From NCBI RefSeq assembly GCF_008014675.1, contig NZ_VOXD01000040.1, positions 1 through 51,221 on the forward strand: a DNA stretch of 51,221 nt, read 5' to 3'. This stretch comes from Neolewinella aurantiaca (GTDB taxonomy: Bacteria; Bacteroidota; Bacteroidia; Chitinophagales; Saprospiraceae). The notes under the pieces were generated by a model. It ran no database searches, was not told the origin of the DNA, and was given only the letters and a program-made list of their open reading frames with translations. Made by a program: the position numbers and the translations under genes. Of this stretch, positions 24,801 through 32,272 are shown piece by piece; position 1 is the stretch's first letter; each line of letters opens with the position of its first letter.

Positions 24801-25639
24801 CCGACACCGGCCTCGTCACCAACTACGACGAGCTGGAGTTGCCCTTTAAGCGGGACATCATTATGCAGCAGTTTGTCAGCTACGCGGTGGGTTGCATGCT
24901 GGGGCGGTACAGTCTGGATAAGGAGGGCTTGATTTTGGCCAACGCCGGCGATACGCTGCAAGAATACGCCGAGAAAGTTGGCAAAGGCGAAGCGGAGTGG
25001 ACCTTTGCGCCCGACGAAGACGGCATATTGCCCGTGCTGGCCGGGGAGTACTTTCCGGACGACATTGTGGGGCGTTTCCGCGTCTTTTTGCGGGCGGCTT
25101 TCGGGGAGGCGCACTTCGTGGAAAACCTGGCCTTCGTGGAAGAATGCCTGGGTAAAGACATCCGTAGCTACTTCGTCAAAGACTTTTACAAAGACCACGT
25201 CAAGCGCTACAAAAAGCGGCCCATCTACTGGATGTTCCAGAGTCCGGGCAAGCACTTCCGGGCGCTGGTGTACCTGCACCGCTACCAGCCCGACACCGTC
25301 GGCCGCCTGCTGAACGACTACCTGCGGCCCTTCATCGACCGCCTCACCACCGAGCGGGACAACGCGCAGCAGGTCAAAGACGACGCGGGCAGCACGGCGG
25401 CGGCCATCGCCCAGGCCCGCAAAACGATCGAGTACGCCAACGCCGCCCTGCGCGACTGCGAGGCCTACCAGAAAGACCTCCTCGAGCTGGCCCGCCGCCG
25501 CATCCCCCTCGACCTCGACGACGGGGTGCTGGTCAACTACAACAAAATGGGCGACGCCGTGGAAACCATCACGGGGGTGAATGACGCTAAGGGGCGGAAG
25601 AAGGTGATGGGGTTTGATTGGGTGGAGTGGGAGTGGTAG
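21851..25639 (+). CDS. pglX: BREX adenine-specific DNA methyltransferase PglX
   Basis: 1262 residues, the BREX-1 DNA N6-adenine methyltransferase that marks self DNA. SAM motif I is DQACGSGH (357-364) and catalytic motif IV is NPPY (533-536). Three features stand out. Residues about 270-350, just before motif I, are a low-complexity insertion (SPTPPHGGG, SPLPRGEGPGEGV, SNIANRQSPIANR) built from palindromic repeats and AATCGCC heptads. Residues 490-497 (ARTQVQS) come from a 19-bp interspersed repeat. From just after NPPYH (about 23462) to about 24715 the DNA becomes AT-rich and then returns to GC-rich, marking an exchanged specificity region. The gene is intact in this sequence. It is 99 bp after brxC. 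Confidence 0.93.
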   Translation: MNTSLLKNFAQQARTQLIAQVEVQLDRALNATGALAQEFAAPIKALNDGISRHGRAHVVEEAAYLWFNRFVALRFMDVNHYADLRAVSPATEADALPELLQLAKAGQLPDDLQVNHARLNDLLDGRLPSTNPEAEVYRILLRAECNRRHTQLPFLFERITDYSELLLPADLLSQQSILHQLRETLTPAVCEDNEEVIGWLYQFYISEKKDAVFAAKGKVKKADIPAVTQLFTPRWIVEYMVQNTLGKLWLQSHPDSSLREFMPYYLESAETPSPTPPHGGGTSENAERFLLSESLSDSTSPLPRGEGPGEGVHEQSELFPAAANRQRQPRSESNIANRQSPIANRPTLTPQELTLADQACGSGHILLYAFELLTRIYEESGYAKSEIPGLILAHNLTGFEIDERAAQLAAFTLMMRARRYHRRALRQGLRPNIVRFRDLTLTGERELPALLADHGIPASKELLHDLTLMQQATNFGSLITPTATTEEIQAARTQVQSKLGGADLFATNALQQLDTALHQLAELSRKFWCVVDNPPYHSSTDMNANLLKFVKFYYPRSSRDLMTCFMERGLSALKIDGFMGLINQQSWMFGSSLEKLRLHIFKNFQIDTMVHLGPRAFPEIGGEVVQSTAFTIQLREPSNKGLYLRLVNDRSTLEKEAKTREIAKTRIGNYAFTVDQSDFVKLPGTVMGYWLSNKLRNSLASDNTLDDIGITRRGLQTGRAPRFIRYWYEVSNQDFVPASEYELLANGKGKWFVFNSGGEFTKWYGNMDQVVLWKDSGVEIKAFPKSIVPSEHLYGLEAVTWNKITSNKLGFKINEKGVIPGDASPAFFLESDGSIFEIAAALNSKVNTFFLKLYSPTLNAQVGDIKKLPIRINDRREVRKLAGLAYSHSRKDWHNKEYGYEYNGGVQVADKYVRNFLQDLVKERRNDFLSLHRVEEELNGRFIKSFDLQEEYDLNVPLQDITILQQELDRKALAALNDQLKRDPDTGLVTNYDELELPFKRDIIMQQFVSYAVGCMLGRYSLDKEGLILANAGDTLQEYAEKVGKGEAEWTFAPDEDGILPVLAGEYFPDDIVGRFRVFLRAAFGEAHFVENLAFVEECLGKDIRSYFVKDFYKDHVKRYKKRPIYWMFQSPGKHFRALVYLHRYQPDTVGRLLNDYLRPFIDRLTTERDNAQQVKDDAGSTAAAIAQARKTIEYANAALRDCEAYQKDLLELARRRIPLDLDDGVLVNYNKMGDAVETITGVNDAKGRKKVMGFDWVEWEW
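22664..22850. repeat. palindromic-repeat insertion within pglX
   Basis: Two arms of the family CCCCTCCCC(A/G)CGGGGGAGGG (about 22672-22693 and 22750-22780) enclose small palindromes AACGCT-G-AGCGTT and AATCGCT-C-AGCGATT. It is translated as a Pro/Gly/Ser-rich insert. The same type of sequence is intergenic elsewhere in the window (165-185, 40.66-40.70 kb). Confidence 0.65.
22852..22886 (+). repeat. AATCGCC heptad array inside pglX
   Basis: Three perfect AATCGCC units (22859-22879) flanked by one imperfect unit on each side (22852-22858 and 22880-22886). Because 7 is not a multiple of 3, losing one unit (or gaining two) leads to TAA at 22893, and gaining one (or losing two) leads to TGA at 22918, both before motif I. 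This is a classical layout for phase variation by slippage. Confidence 0.75.
23320..23338 (-). repeat. 19-bp interspersed coding repeat, copy 5
   Basis: GGCGCGGACGCAGGTGCAA (consensus on the minus strand, exact match) inside pglX, read as ARTQVQ. Confidence 0.9.
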
Positions 25640-25692
25640 GAGGGGGCTTGACGCCGCCCTGAAATTTTCTATTGTTTTCAATAAAGTAAGGT

Positions 25693-26766
25693 ATGTTAGA
25701 ATCAACAATTGACCCCTTTTGGGCAGAAGACTTTCCTTGGATATTACTTGGTCTATGGCTATTTTATAGCTTTTTGGCTATTGTCTTCAGAGGGGTTAGA
25801 AACCTGAACTATTACATCTACGAGTCCATTCCATCGACGTTTGTAACCCTCGGGCTACTGGGTACATTTGGAGGGGTTGCTTATGGTTTGTACAAGTTTG
25901 ATACTTCTCCTGATTTGATCAAGGAAAGCATTCAGCTTTTGCTAGATGGCCTTAAGACAGCCATGTACACCACAATCGCAGGGGTGAGTTTGTCGGTAAT
26001 TTTTGGAAAGATAATCCAGATTCAGTTGAAGGGGAAAAGGGTAAAGATGCCCGAGAGTCCAGAATTACTTGAACTGAGGGAGTTAAATAAAAGCTTTGGC
26101 GAATTCCAGGAGTCAATGCTCCATAATCAGCGCAATGCGCTTAAAGATGGCTTAGAGACTGTTCTTCAGCAGTTCAATGAAATCATGGATGATTTTGTCA
26201 CGCAGCTGGTTGAGAAAAATTTCGAAGAACTTAGTGGTGCTGTAAAGCAATTAACGGACTGGCAGATTGAGCATCGGGCAGATGTGGCAGCATTACTCGT
26301 GTATTACCGGGAGTTGACATCTAACCACACTGTTTTGGTTGAAAACACGGAGGAGTGGATAAAGATGATGGACCAAGTTGCCGGTCAATCGAGTAAGTTG
26401 CAAAATGTGATCGATGAATTCAACGAGGCATTTAGCGAAAAAGGGAACCTGTCACAGATATTACGTGATGTCAGAACGTCTACCGGAGAACTTCAGGTCG
26501 TTACAGGAGAGTTCGGGAAACTTGCAGTTTCATTAAATGAGACTACCACGGGAATGCAGGTTACTGGCGATAAAATTGATAGTTGGACGGATTCCGTTAA
26601 ACAAGTTTCGGATGCTTCCGGTCAAATGGTAGCCAATGTAAGCAGCTTGAGAACCATAGACCACGAACGTTTGGCAAAACTCTTCGCTTCAATTGATGAG
26701 CTTTTCTTGAAATATATGGAGGATTTAGACCGCCGTATTGAAAATGTTGTTACTGATGCTGAGTAA
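25693..26766 (+). CDS. zorA: ZorA-like MotA/ExbB-type membrane protein
   Basis: 357 residues. Three membrane helices (WILLGLWLFYSFLAIVF near 15-32, STFVTLGLLGTFGGVAYGLY near 48-68, AMYTTIAGVSLSVIFGKII near 95-115) form the MotA/TolQ-like stator core, followed by about 230 residues of helical, coiled-coil tail. With the downstream MotB-like and HNH genes it fits Zorya type II (zorA, zorB, zorE), in which a proton-driven stator with a cytoplasmic tail senses phage invasion. The tail is short compared with type I ZorA. The base composition is lower in GC than brxC. It lies 53 bp after pglX, so it may share the BREX transcript. The motor call is firm; the Zorya call rests on gene order and the ZorB motif. 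Confidence 0.75.
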   Translation: MLESTIDPFWAEDFPWILLGLWLFYSFLAIVFRGVRNLNYYIYESIPSTFVTLGLLGTFGGVAYGLYKFDTSPDLIKESIQLLLDGLKTAMYTTIAGVSLSVIFGKIIQIQLKGKRVKMPESPELLELRELNKSFGEFQESMLHNQRNALKDGLETVLQQFNEIMDDFVTQLVEKNFEELSGAVKQLTDWQIEHRADVAALLVYYRELTSNHTVLVENTEEWIKMMDQVAGQSSKLQNVIDEFNEAFSEKGNLSQILRDVRTSTGELQVVTGEFGKLAVSLNETTTGMQVTGDKIDSWTDSVKQVSDASGQMVANVSSLRTIDHERLAKLFASIDELFLKYMEDLDRRIENVVTDAE

Positions 26767-27466
26767 ACAAAATGAGGAATCGAACTGGATATCGGTAGCA
26801 GACCTGATGACAGCTTTGATGGTCATCTTCATGTTCATTGCGATCAATTATATCCTGCAGGTGATTGATCACACTTTCGTAGAAGAAGAGATCTACAATA
26901 AACTGGAAGAGGTTTTCGAGGAGGAAATCGAGCAAGAGGAGATTGAGCTGGGCCCGGACGGAACGATCCGTTTTAAAGCCGAGCCGGGTAAGAACCTGTT
27001 CGCACCGAATCAGTCAAGAATCAGCCCTGAGTTTCAAGAAGCGCTGGATAACTTCATTCCTAAATACTGGGAGGTGCTGACTTCTGATACTACTTACTTC
27101 AAGTACATCAAAGAGATAAGAATTGAGGGTCACACAGATACTGTGCCTCCATACGGGCAATTTGAAGACAGCTACATCTATAACCTTAATTTGTCATCCC
27201 GGAGAGCATCTTCAGTGCTTGATTATTTAAGACAAAACCAAGTTTATCAGGATGCGACACCCGAGGAGAAAAGACGAATGAATTTTCTTTTTACTTCTAT
27301 TGGCTTTTCTTTTTCGAGAGCGTTAAACGATCAGAAAGAATACGTTTATTCAAGTTCCAATAAGCAGGTGAACAACGAATTTAGTCGTCGGGTAGAGTTT
27401 CGAATTGTAACCTCAAACGAGGAATTAATTGACGCGATAAAAGAGCGTGATGGACAAAAAGAATGA
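26756..27466 (+). CDS. zorB: ZorB-like MotB/OmpA-type peptidoglycan-binding protein
   Basis: 236 residues from ATG 26756, overlapping zorA by 11 bp. The N-terminus WISVADLMTALMVIFMFIAI carries the conserved Asp (D16) that binds the driving ion at the start of the single membrane helix. A periplasmic OmpA-like domain follows, with the EIRIEGHTDTV and LSSRRASSVLDYL signatures that anchor the complex to peptidoglycan. Starts at 26738 (TTG) and 26744 (ATG) are possible but put extra hydrophobic residues before the motif. It overlaps the HNH gene by 17 bp. Confidence 0.8.
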   Translation: MLSKQNEESNWISVADLMTALMVIFMFIAINYILQVIDHTFVEEEIYNKLEEVFEEEIEQEEIELGPDGTIRFKAEPGKNLFAPNQSRISPEFQEALDNFIPKYWEVLTSDTTYFKYIKEIRIEGHTDTVPPYGQFEDSYIYNLNLSSRRASSVLDYLRQNQVYQDATPEEKRRMNFLFTSIGFSFSRALNDQKEYVYSSSNKQVNNEFSRRVEFRIVTSNEELIDAIKERDGQKE

Positions 27467-28292
27467 ATTTACGGACTTCTCAGAAGGTAAGGCTGCAAAG
27501 TTTCTGGAAAAAAAGCACGGCTTGGTTTTTAACCTTACGGAGCCTGAACTTGAACTGGTTGATAACCTGAAGATCGATCGGAAAAACGTTGAAGAGCTAT
27601 CAAACGGAGCTTTTACATATAGTAACGGCGACGAACAAGTACTACTCTTTTGGTACACAAGAAAACGATACATCCCTAAAAATGGGAAGCCAAAGTCATG
27701 GCCGGTTTATCACATAGTGAACTGTCGCACTATGCAGGAATACAGCCGGTTTGCTCAGGCAAATAAAATGCCGGTAACGATCATGGACCGTGGTCAGCCG
27801 GTGTCTCGAGAACTGGTGTTATGTAAAAACTGTCGGAACGAAATATTTCAAAAAAACTTCTTTACCCGTTATGGGTCTGTCAGTGAGAGGTGGTACGACG
27901 TGGTTCTGACAATTGTCGAAAATACCCCGCCAGAAGAGATGGTTTATTTGTCCAACGGTTATGCGGCGCTTTGGCCTCAGATTAGTACTGCCTACCGGGA
28001 AAGTGTTGGTTGGTATTGTGAGTCGCCTGACTGTCGGATTTGTTTATCCGAGCCAGATCAGCGTAATTTCCTACACACGCACCATTTAAAAGGTACAAAG
28101 AATAATCGGCGGGAGAATCTTCAGGCTCTGTGCTTTCTATGTCACGCTCTAGAGCATGAGGAAAAGATGATGAGAGGTAAGGGCTCGTTCAAGGTAGAAA
28201 GTTTTGTGGACCTGTTCAGGAGTAAGCTCAGTCTGGGTAAGGTGGCCAGATTTGATCAGTTTATTAAGGATCGGAATAATAAGTTTGCCTGA
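27450..28292 (+). CDS. HNH endonuclease, ZorE-like third Zorya component
   Basis: 280 residues from ATG 27450 (MDKKNEFTDF), overlapping the zorB-like gene by 17 bp. The C-terminal third is an HNH nuclease with paired cysteines (CESPDCRIC, then FLCH) and the core LHTHHLKGTKNNRRENLQAL. The N-terminal 180 residues are not recognised; they contain another CKNCRNEIF pair that may bind metal. In type II Zorya the third gene, ZorE, is an HNH nickase or nuclease of similar size, which makes this the effector of the trio. Whether the N-terminal region corresponds to known ZorE proteins could not be judged by eye. Confidence 0.7.
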   Translation: MDKKNEFTDFSEGKAAKFLEKKHGLVFNLTEPELELVDNLKIDRKNVEELSNGAFTYSNGDEQVLLFWYTRKRYIPKNGKPKSWPVYHIVNCRTMQEYSRFAQANKMPVTIMDRGQPVSRELVLCKNCRNEIFQKNFFTRYGSVSERWYDVVLTIVENTPPEEMVYLSNGYAALWPQISTAYRESVGWYCESPDCRICLSEPDQRNFLHTHHLKGTKNNRRENLQALCFLCHALEHEEKMMRGKGSFKVESFVDLFRSKLSLGKVARFDQFIKDRNNKFA

Positions 28293-28340
28293 TGACAACC
28301 TTTTATGCACTCACTGCTCTTTGATTGATAAACTGCGTTC

Positions 28341-29660
28341 ATGAACCACCACCTAAACCTCTTCACCTTCTTCAACGACAGCAAAGCTGAACACCTAGAG
28401 AATAATCTATCGAGAGCTTTTGCTTTATGCCTGCTTCACGATCCGCTCTTTCTGGATCGGGTGTTGGGTAAGGTACTGACGGCAGAGGATTATCAGCTGC
28501 TAAGCCAGGAATCGTGGACAAGTCGGGACATTGATATTGACGTACAACTTGTGGCCAGTTCCTTTGAAGGCTACCGAAAATTATACGCTGTGGGCGCCAG
28601 CCCACAGGAGATGAACATTGAGCTTATCGATGAATATGCGGCCGGCGGTGCGGCCGATCCGGTTACGGATGTTTCGGTGGCGTTGGGGGACATACTCATC
28701 ATCTTCGAGTTTAAGGTCAGCAGGGTAGACCCCGGCCAGCAACTGAAGGGGCAGGCGGAAGCCATCAGCCGCTTTGGCACGGCAGACCCACCGGAGGTGG
28801 TTTATGCTGACTTCAACTGGGGTAAAATCATTGCTGTAGCAGAAAGTGTTTTAGGTTTCATGGGTAAACTGGGCACTGGCAGTGCTTTAACCCGGGACTT
28901 TGTGCAGCTGTTGGAATCGCGCTACGCGGAGTGGTTCCCGCCGCGACCGATGAATCGGGTGGCGTTTCCGGCCTCAGACGCCTCGTCTGAGTTTAAGCAG
29001 CTTCATCAACGACTTAATCTGATCAAGGAGGAGCTCGCAAAAGCGGGCGGGTACGGTTTCGAAACCTACAAAGGCACCTATGCCCGTACCGTACTCCGGG
29101 TAAACTGGGGCTGGACACGGGAGGTGCTAATTGATTTTACCAGCGGAACGGAGGACAAATATATCAGGCTGGCCATCTACGCCGGGGAAACGAAAAGACA
29201 GGGCTGGGAGTTGTTTGGTAAAGGATTGTCGTTTGACCAGTTGACGAGCCCGGTTGCTGGTGCTACTCTGGTCGTTCGCCCTTATCTGAAATTCCGGCAC
29301 TTCAACTCAGCAATTGCGGAGTTGTTCCTTAGCCCGGAAGAATCCAGACGAACGCACACGCTGGAATTTCATACCAGACGTGCCGGTCGCTACCCCAAAG
29401 AGCGTTGGCCGGAGCTGGAAGCGGTACTTACGGATCACCTTCCTGGCTGGCGCAGTCAGTGTGCGTACGATGCCCAGGTAACGGAGTCTAACCGGAGCTA
29501 TGTTGACTTTTCCGCCGGCGTTTTACTGGAACTGCTGATCCCCTACGAAGAGGCAGAGCGTCATGATACAGGAAAGCCTGAGCGCGCCGTGGCTTTCTTT
29601 CGGAAGTGTATTGACGGAATGCGGGAGATGGTGGAACTAAAAAATGGAAACCATGAGTAA
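28341..29660 (+). CDS. PD-(D/E)XK nuclease-like protein
   Basis: 439 residues. The N-terminus has a nuclease signature: an early helix with E18 (EHLENNLSRAFALCL), D117 in ALGDILI, E123-F-K125 and Q138 in LKGQ. This is the E, D-x5-E-x-K arrangement of PD-(D/E)XK enzymes. The remaining 300 residues are unassigned; around 235-320 they suggest a second alpha/beta domain. It overlaps the downstream GIY-YIG gene by 8-17 bp, so the two proteins are probably made in fixed ratio. Its setting between the Zorya-like and AbiE-like modules in a BREX island suggests a defence nuclease. I do not recognise a named system. Confidence 0.6.
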   Translation: MNHHLNLFTFFNDSKAEHLENNLSRAFALCLLHDPLFLDRVLGKVLTAEDYQLLSQESWTSRDIDIDVQLVASSFEGYRKLYAVGASPQEMNIELIDEYAAGGAADPVTDVSVALGDILIIFEFKVSRVDPGQQLKGQAEAISRFGTADPPEVVYADFNWGKIIAVAESVLGFMGKLGTGSALTRDFVQLLESRYAEWFPPRPMNRVAFPASDASSEFKQLHQRLNLIKEELAKAGGYGFETYKGTYARTVLRVNWGWTREVLIDFTSGTEDKYIRLAIYAGETKRQGWELFGKGLSFDQLTSPVAGATLVVRPYLKFRHFNSAIAELFLSPEESRRTHTLEFHTRRAGRYPKERWPELEAVLTDHLPGWRSQCAYDAQVTESNRSYVDFSAGVLLELLIPYEEAERHDTGKPERAVAFFRKCIDGMREMVELKNGNHE

Positions 29661-30315
29661 ATCAGCAGCCTTACCCCTCACCTTTAATTTGCCGCCGCAG
29701 CTTCACTCCTTGATAAGTGGACCTTTCTATTCCGTTGCGGAGTGGCAGGCCATAAGCAAGACTTTGAAGAAGAAGGCCGGTCTGTACACCTTTTGGTGGG
29801 TGGGTGATCCTGCGGTTTTACGGGGCGATCAGTTGGTGAAATTCGTCGGCCCGGCCGGAGAAAATGGTGGAACGCACGAGAGTTGCTTTACGATCCGGCC
29901 GGAAAACCTGCTGCTGCAAACGGAGCATACCTGCCTTTACGTGGGTAAGTCAACCAATCTGCAGGCCAGGATTCGACAGCACTTGCTATGGCGTGGAAAT
30001 TCGGACGTCTTTCTGGCTAAGAAGCAAGCGGACGGAAGCGTACGCCGGACAAGCTTATATGATAAACCGGTCAGCATAATTTATAAGAAGAATACCTCCT
30101 GTCAGTTTCGTGCGGGGATGGAATATCTTTTTAGGCAGGAGTCTGTAGAGGACCCGGAGACCGTCCGGCGGATGATTCGGGACCACGTGCGAATCAGTTA
30201 TTTGCCCATTTCCGATGGTGCTGAGCGTACCGACGCCTTCAAACGCCGCTTCTATTGGGAAGACTTACTGATTGGAGTATTGCAGCCCTGGTTTAATTTG
30301 GATGGGGAGCGGTAG
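29644..30315 (+). CDS. GIY-YIG nuclease domain protein
   Basis: 223 residues. The GIY-YIG nuclease core is visible as GLY (46-48) and LYVGKS (98-103), with R109 in LQARIRQHL. A candidate metal-binding Glu lies in YWEDLLIGVLQPWFN near the C-terminus, which is the usual order. Insertions between the GIY and YIG strands are longer than usual. The start is ATG 29644 or 29653; both overlap the stop of the PD-(D/E)XK-like gene, showing translational coupling. Two different nuclease folds encoded by overlapping genes suggest they act as one complex, a two-component restriction-type module. Confidence 0.7.
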   Translation: METMSKSAALPLTFNLPPQLHSLISGPFYSVAEWQAISKTLKKKAGLYTFWWVGDPAVLRGDQLVKFVGPAGENGGTHESCFTIRPENLLLQTEHTCLYVGKSTNLQARIRQHLLWRGNSDVFLAKKQADGSVRRTSLYDKPVSIIYKKNTSCQFRAGMEYLFRQESVEDPETVRRMIRDHVRISYLPISDGAERTDAFKRRFYWEDLLIGVLQPWFNLDGER

Positions 30316-30351
30316 ATACAACTATTCCTGCATTTAGAGCGTTCATTTTTC

Positions 30352-31431
30352 ATGAACGCGACAACATTCCTGAACAGGATGTCTGAAAAGGACATCACCG
30401 ATCGTTGCCTGATGCACCTCCGACGGCAACTCGGAGATCGTATAGAAGTAACGTTGGAAGAGCTTGAACTGAAAACGGGCAACCGTCGGTACGACAGTAA
30501 AATCAGGATCGGTAATATCGAAGTCTTCGTTGAAGTTAAAGGACAGCTGAACGGCATAAGGCCAATACTCAATTTTTCAAAATTGCACCCGGTTGGCGGG
30601 CTTCCATTACTTTTTTTGTTGCCTCACCTCGAATTAAAGCACCGCCTCGAACTAGAGGAAAATAACATTAACTACATCGACACCGCTGGCAACTGCAACG
30701 TTGATCTACCAGGGGTAAAGCTACTTGTTAATGTCCGTGATGATGCTCCGGTGGATCCACCTTACTCTGGCGTAGCGTTTCAGCGTAAGGGCGTGATTTT
30801 GCTGTACCACTTTTTGGTCGCTCCTCAATTAGTTGGTGCCAGTTACCGCACCATAAGTGAGCAAACGGGCGTATCCACCGGCGCCATCTCCGGAATTTTA
30901 GACGATTTGCGGAAGCAGGGATTCCTGATTGAGGTTGAGGGTAAACGAACACTGCATAACCTCCGGGGACTTATCGAACGCTGGGCGTACGCATACCTTT
31001 GGGTTTTGCGTCCCTCTTTGCATCGGGGCTACTTCCGGTCGCGAGACGGAGACTTGATCGAGCGGGCGCAACTATCGGGCATTAACGACCGGTTATTGCT
31101 TGGGGGGCAGTACGCTGTCATGATGCTTGGTGATTACTTGAGCTCTGAAAATACGGTAATCTACTCCAGCCTGCGCCTCAGCGAACTAAGTAAGCGTTAC
31201 GGCCTACGTCCGGTTGGCAAAGACCAGAGTGAAACGGATACAGAGTTGTTGAGCCCTTTCTGGCATTTTGAGGTTTCGCCTCAGGAGACCTGGCACCAAT
31301 CTTTCACAGCGGACATACTCACTTATGCTGACCTATTATTAAGCCATGACAGCCGGGTACTGGAAGCGGCGCAAAAATACCTGAACCATGAAATACGTGA
31401 TCGATTCCAAAACGCTGGCCTTCAATGGTAG
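30352..31431 (+). CDS. AbiEi-like protein with PD-(D/E)XK-like N-terminus
   Basis: 359 residues. Residues 30-75 resemble an endonuclease-type strand pair, YDSKIRIGNIEVFVEVKG, with D48 and E61-V-K63. A winged helix-turn-helix follows (YRTISEQTGVSTGAISGILDDLRKQGFL, about 164-192), then an AbiEi-like C-terminal part. In AbiE (type IV toxin-antitoxin) systems the AbiEi partner represses its own operon and neutralises the nucleotidyltransferase toxin. It overlaps the toxin-like gene by 44 bp. Whether the N-terminal fold is catalytic or a vestige is unclear. Confidence 0.6.
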   Translation: MNATTFLNRMSEKDITDRCLMHLRRQLGDRIEVTLEELELKTGNRRYDSKIRIGNIEVFVEVKGQLNGIRPILNFSKLHPVGGLPLLFLLPHLELKHRLELEENNINYIDTAGNCNVDLPGVKLLVNVRDDAPVDPPYSGVAFQRKGVILLYHFLVAPQLVGASYRTISEQTGVSTGAISGILDDLRKQGFLIEVEGKRTLHNLRGLIERWAYAYLWVLRPSLHRGYFRSRDGDLIERAQLSGINDRLLLGGQYAVMMLGDYLSSENTVIYSSLRLSELSKRYGLRPVGKDQSETDTELLSPFWHFEVSPQETWHQSFTADILTYADLLLSHDSRVLEAAQKYLNHEIRDRFQNAGLQW

Positions 31432-32251
31432 GGGAGTAGTTGAGCTTTTTCAAGTTATGAATCAGGTTTGTACGGAGCAGGAGACTGACTATCTGGTGGT
31501 TGGTGCTTTTGCCAGGGATTTGCTTCTGCATAACATTTTTGGTAAAAAGGCCGGGATTCTAACCAGGGATATTGACTTCGGTATCGTTCTGCCAGATTGG
31601 ACCGGCTTTCAACAGATCACACAACGACTTACCCAAAAGCATGGCTTCGAACAAGGAAAGTTTCCCCACATTTTTGTTACACCGGATGGCCTTCCAACTG
31701 ATCTCCTGCCATTCGGTCAGGTGGAAGACGACCGAGGTATTAGCTTTCCCGAAGTAGATCACTTTAGAATAAATATGATGGGCTTCTCCGAGGCTTGGGA
31801 TACACGACTTCAAATTAGCCTTGATAATAAGGTCGAGTTCCATATTCCTACGCCAGAGGCACTAATTCTGTTAAAGTTAATGGCCTGGAAAGACCGTACG
31901 CCAAACCCCGTAGCACTTAAGCATGTCACAGACATTTCTCTTATCATTGATAGCTACTTCGACGCGATGACTGACGCACTCGATGTTGATCCCGCGTTCG
32001 ATGACCTTTATGATTTGGCTGGGGAGGCCTTTGAGCCTAACTGGTATGCGGCGGTGGCAATCGGACGTAAAATGAGCAGTATGATTACTGGTTATCCGGA
32101 AACCCGCGAGACCATACTGGCGATTTTAGCCGACATTGCGGACAATGATAAAGGCAAGTTTTTCCGAAGCCGGATGGCACAAGTACTGCGGGTTGAGGAT
32201 GACGTTACAAACGGCATCGTAAAACGTATTCGCGACGAAATAGAGCGATGA
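31388..32251 (+). CDS. AbiEii-like nucleotidyltransferase
   Basis: 287 residues with a nucleotidyltransferase core: LVVGAFARDLLL (VGA 38-40, R43, D44) followed by TRDIDFGI with D61 and D63, and HIPTPEALILLKLMAWKDR further along. This fits the AbiEii/DUF1814-type toxins that transfer nucleotides to targets such as tRNA. The gene overlaps the AbiEi-like partner by 44 bp and ends 21 bp before pglZ. It is probably the toxin half of an abortive-infection or addiction pair inside the BREX operon. Confidence 0.65.
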   Translation: MKYVIDSKTLAFNGRGVVELFQVMNQVCTEQETDYLVVGAFARDLLLHNIFGKKAGILTRDIDFGIVLPDWTGFQQITQRLTQKHGFEQGKFPHIFVTPDGLPTDLLPFGQVEDDRGISFPEVDHFRINMMGFSEAWDTRLQISLDNKVEFHIPTPEALILLKLMAWKDRTPNPVALKHVTDISLIIDSYFDAMTDALDVDPAFDDLYDLAGEAFEPNWYAAVAIGRKMSSMITGYPETRETILAILADIADNDKGKFFRSRMAQVLRVEDDVTNGIVKRIRDEIER

Positions 32252-32272
32252 AAAACTACTTACCTTCGCCCC

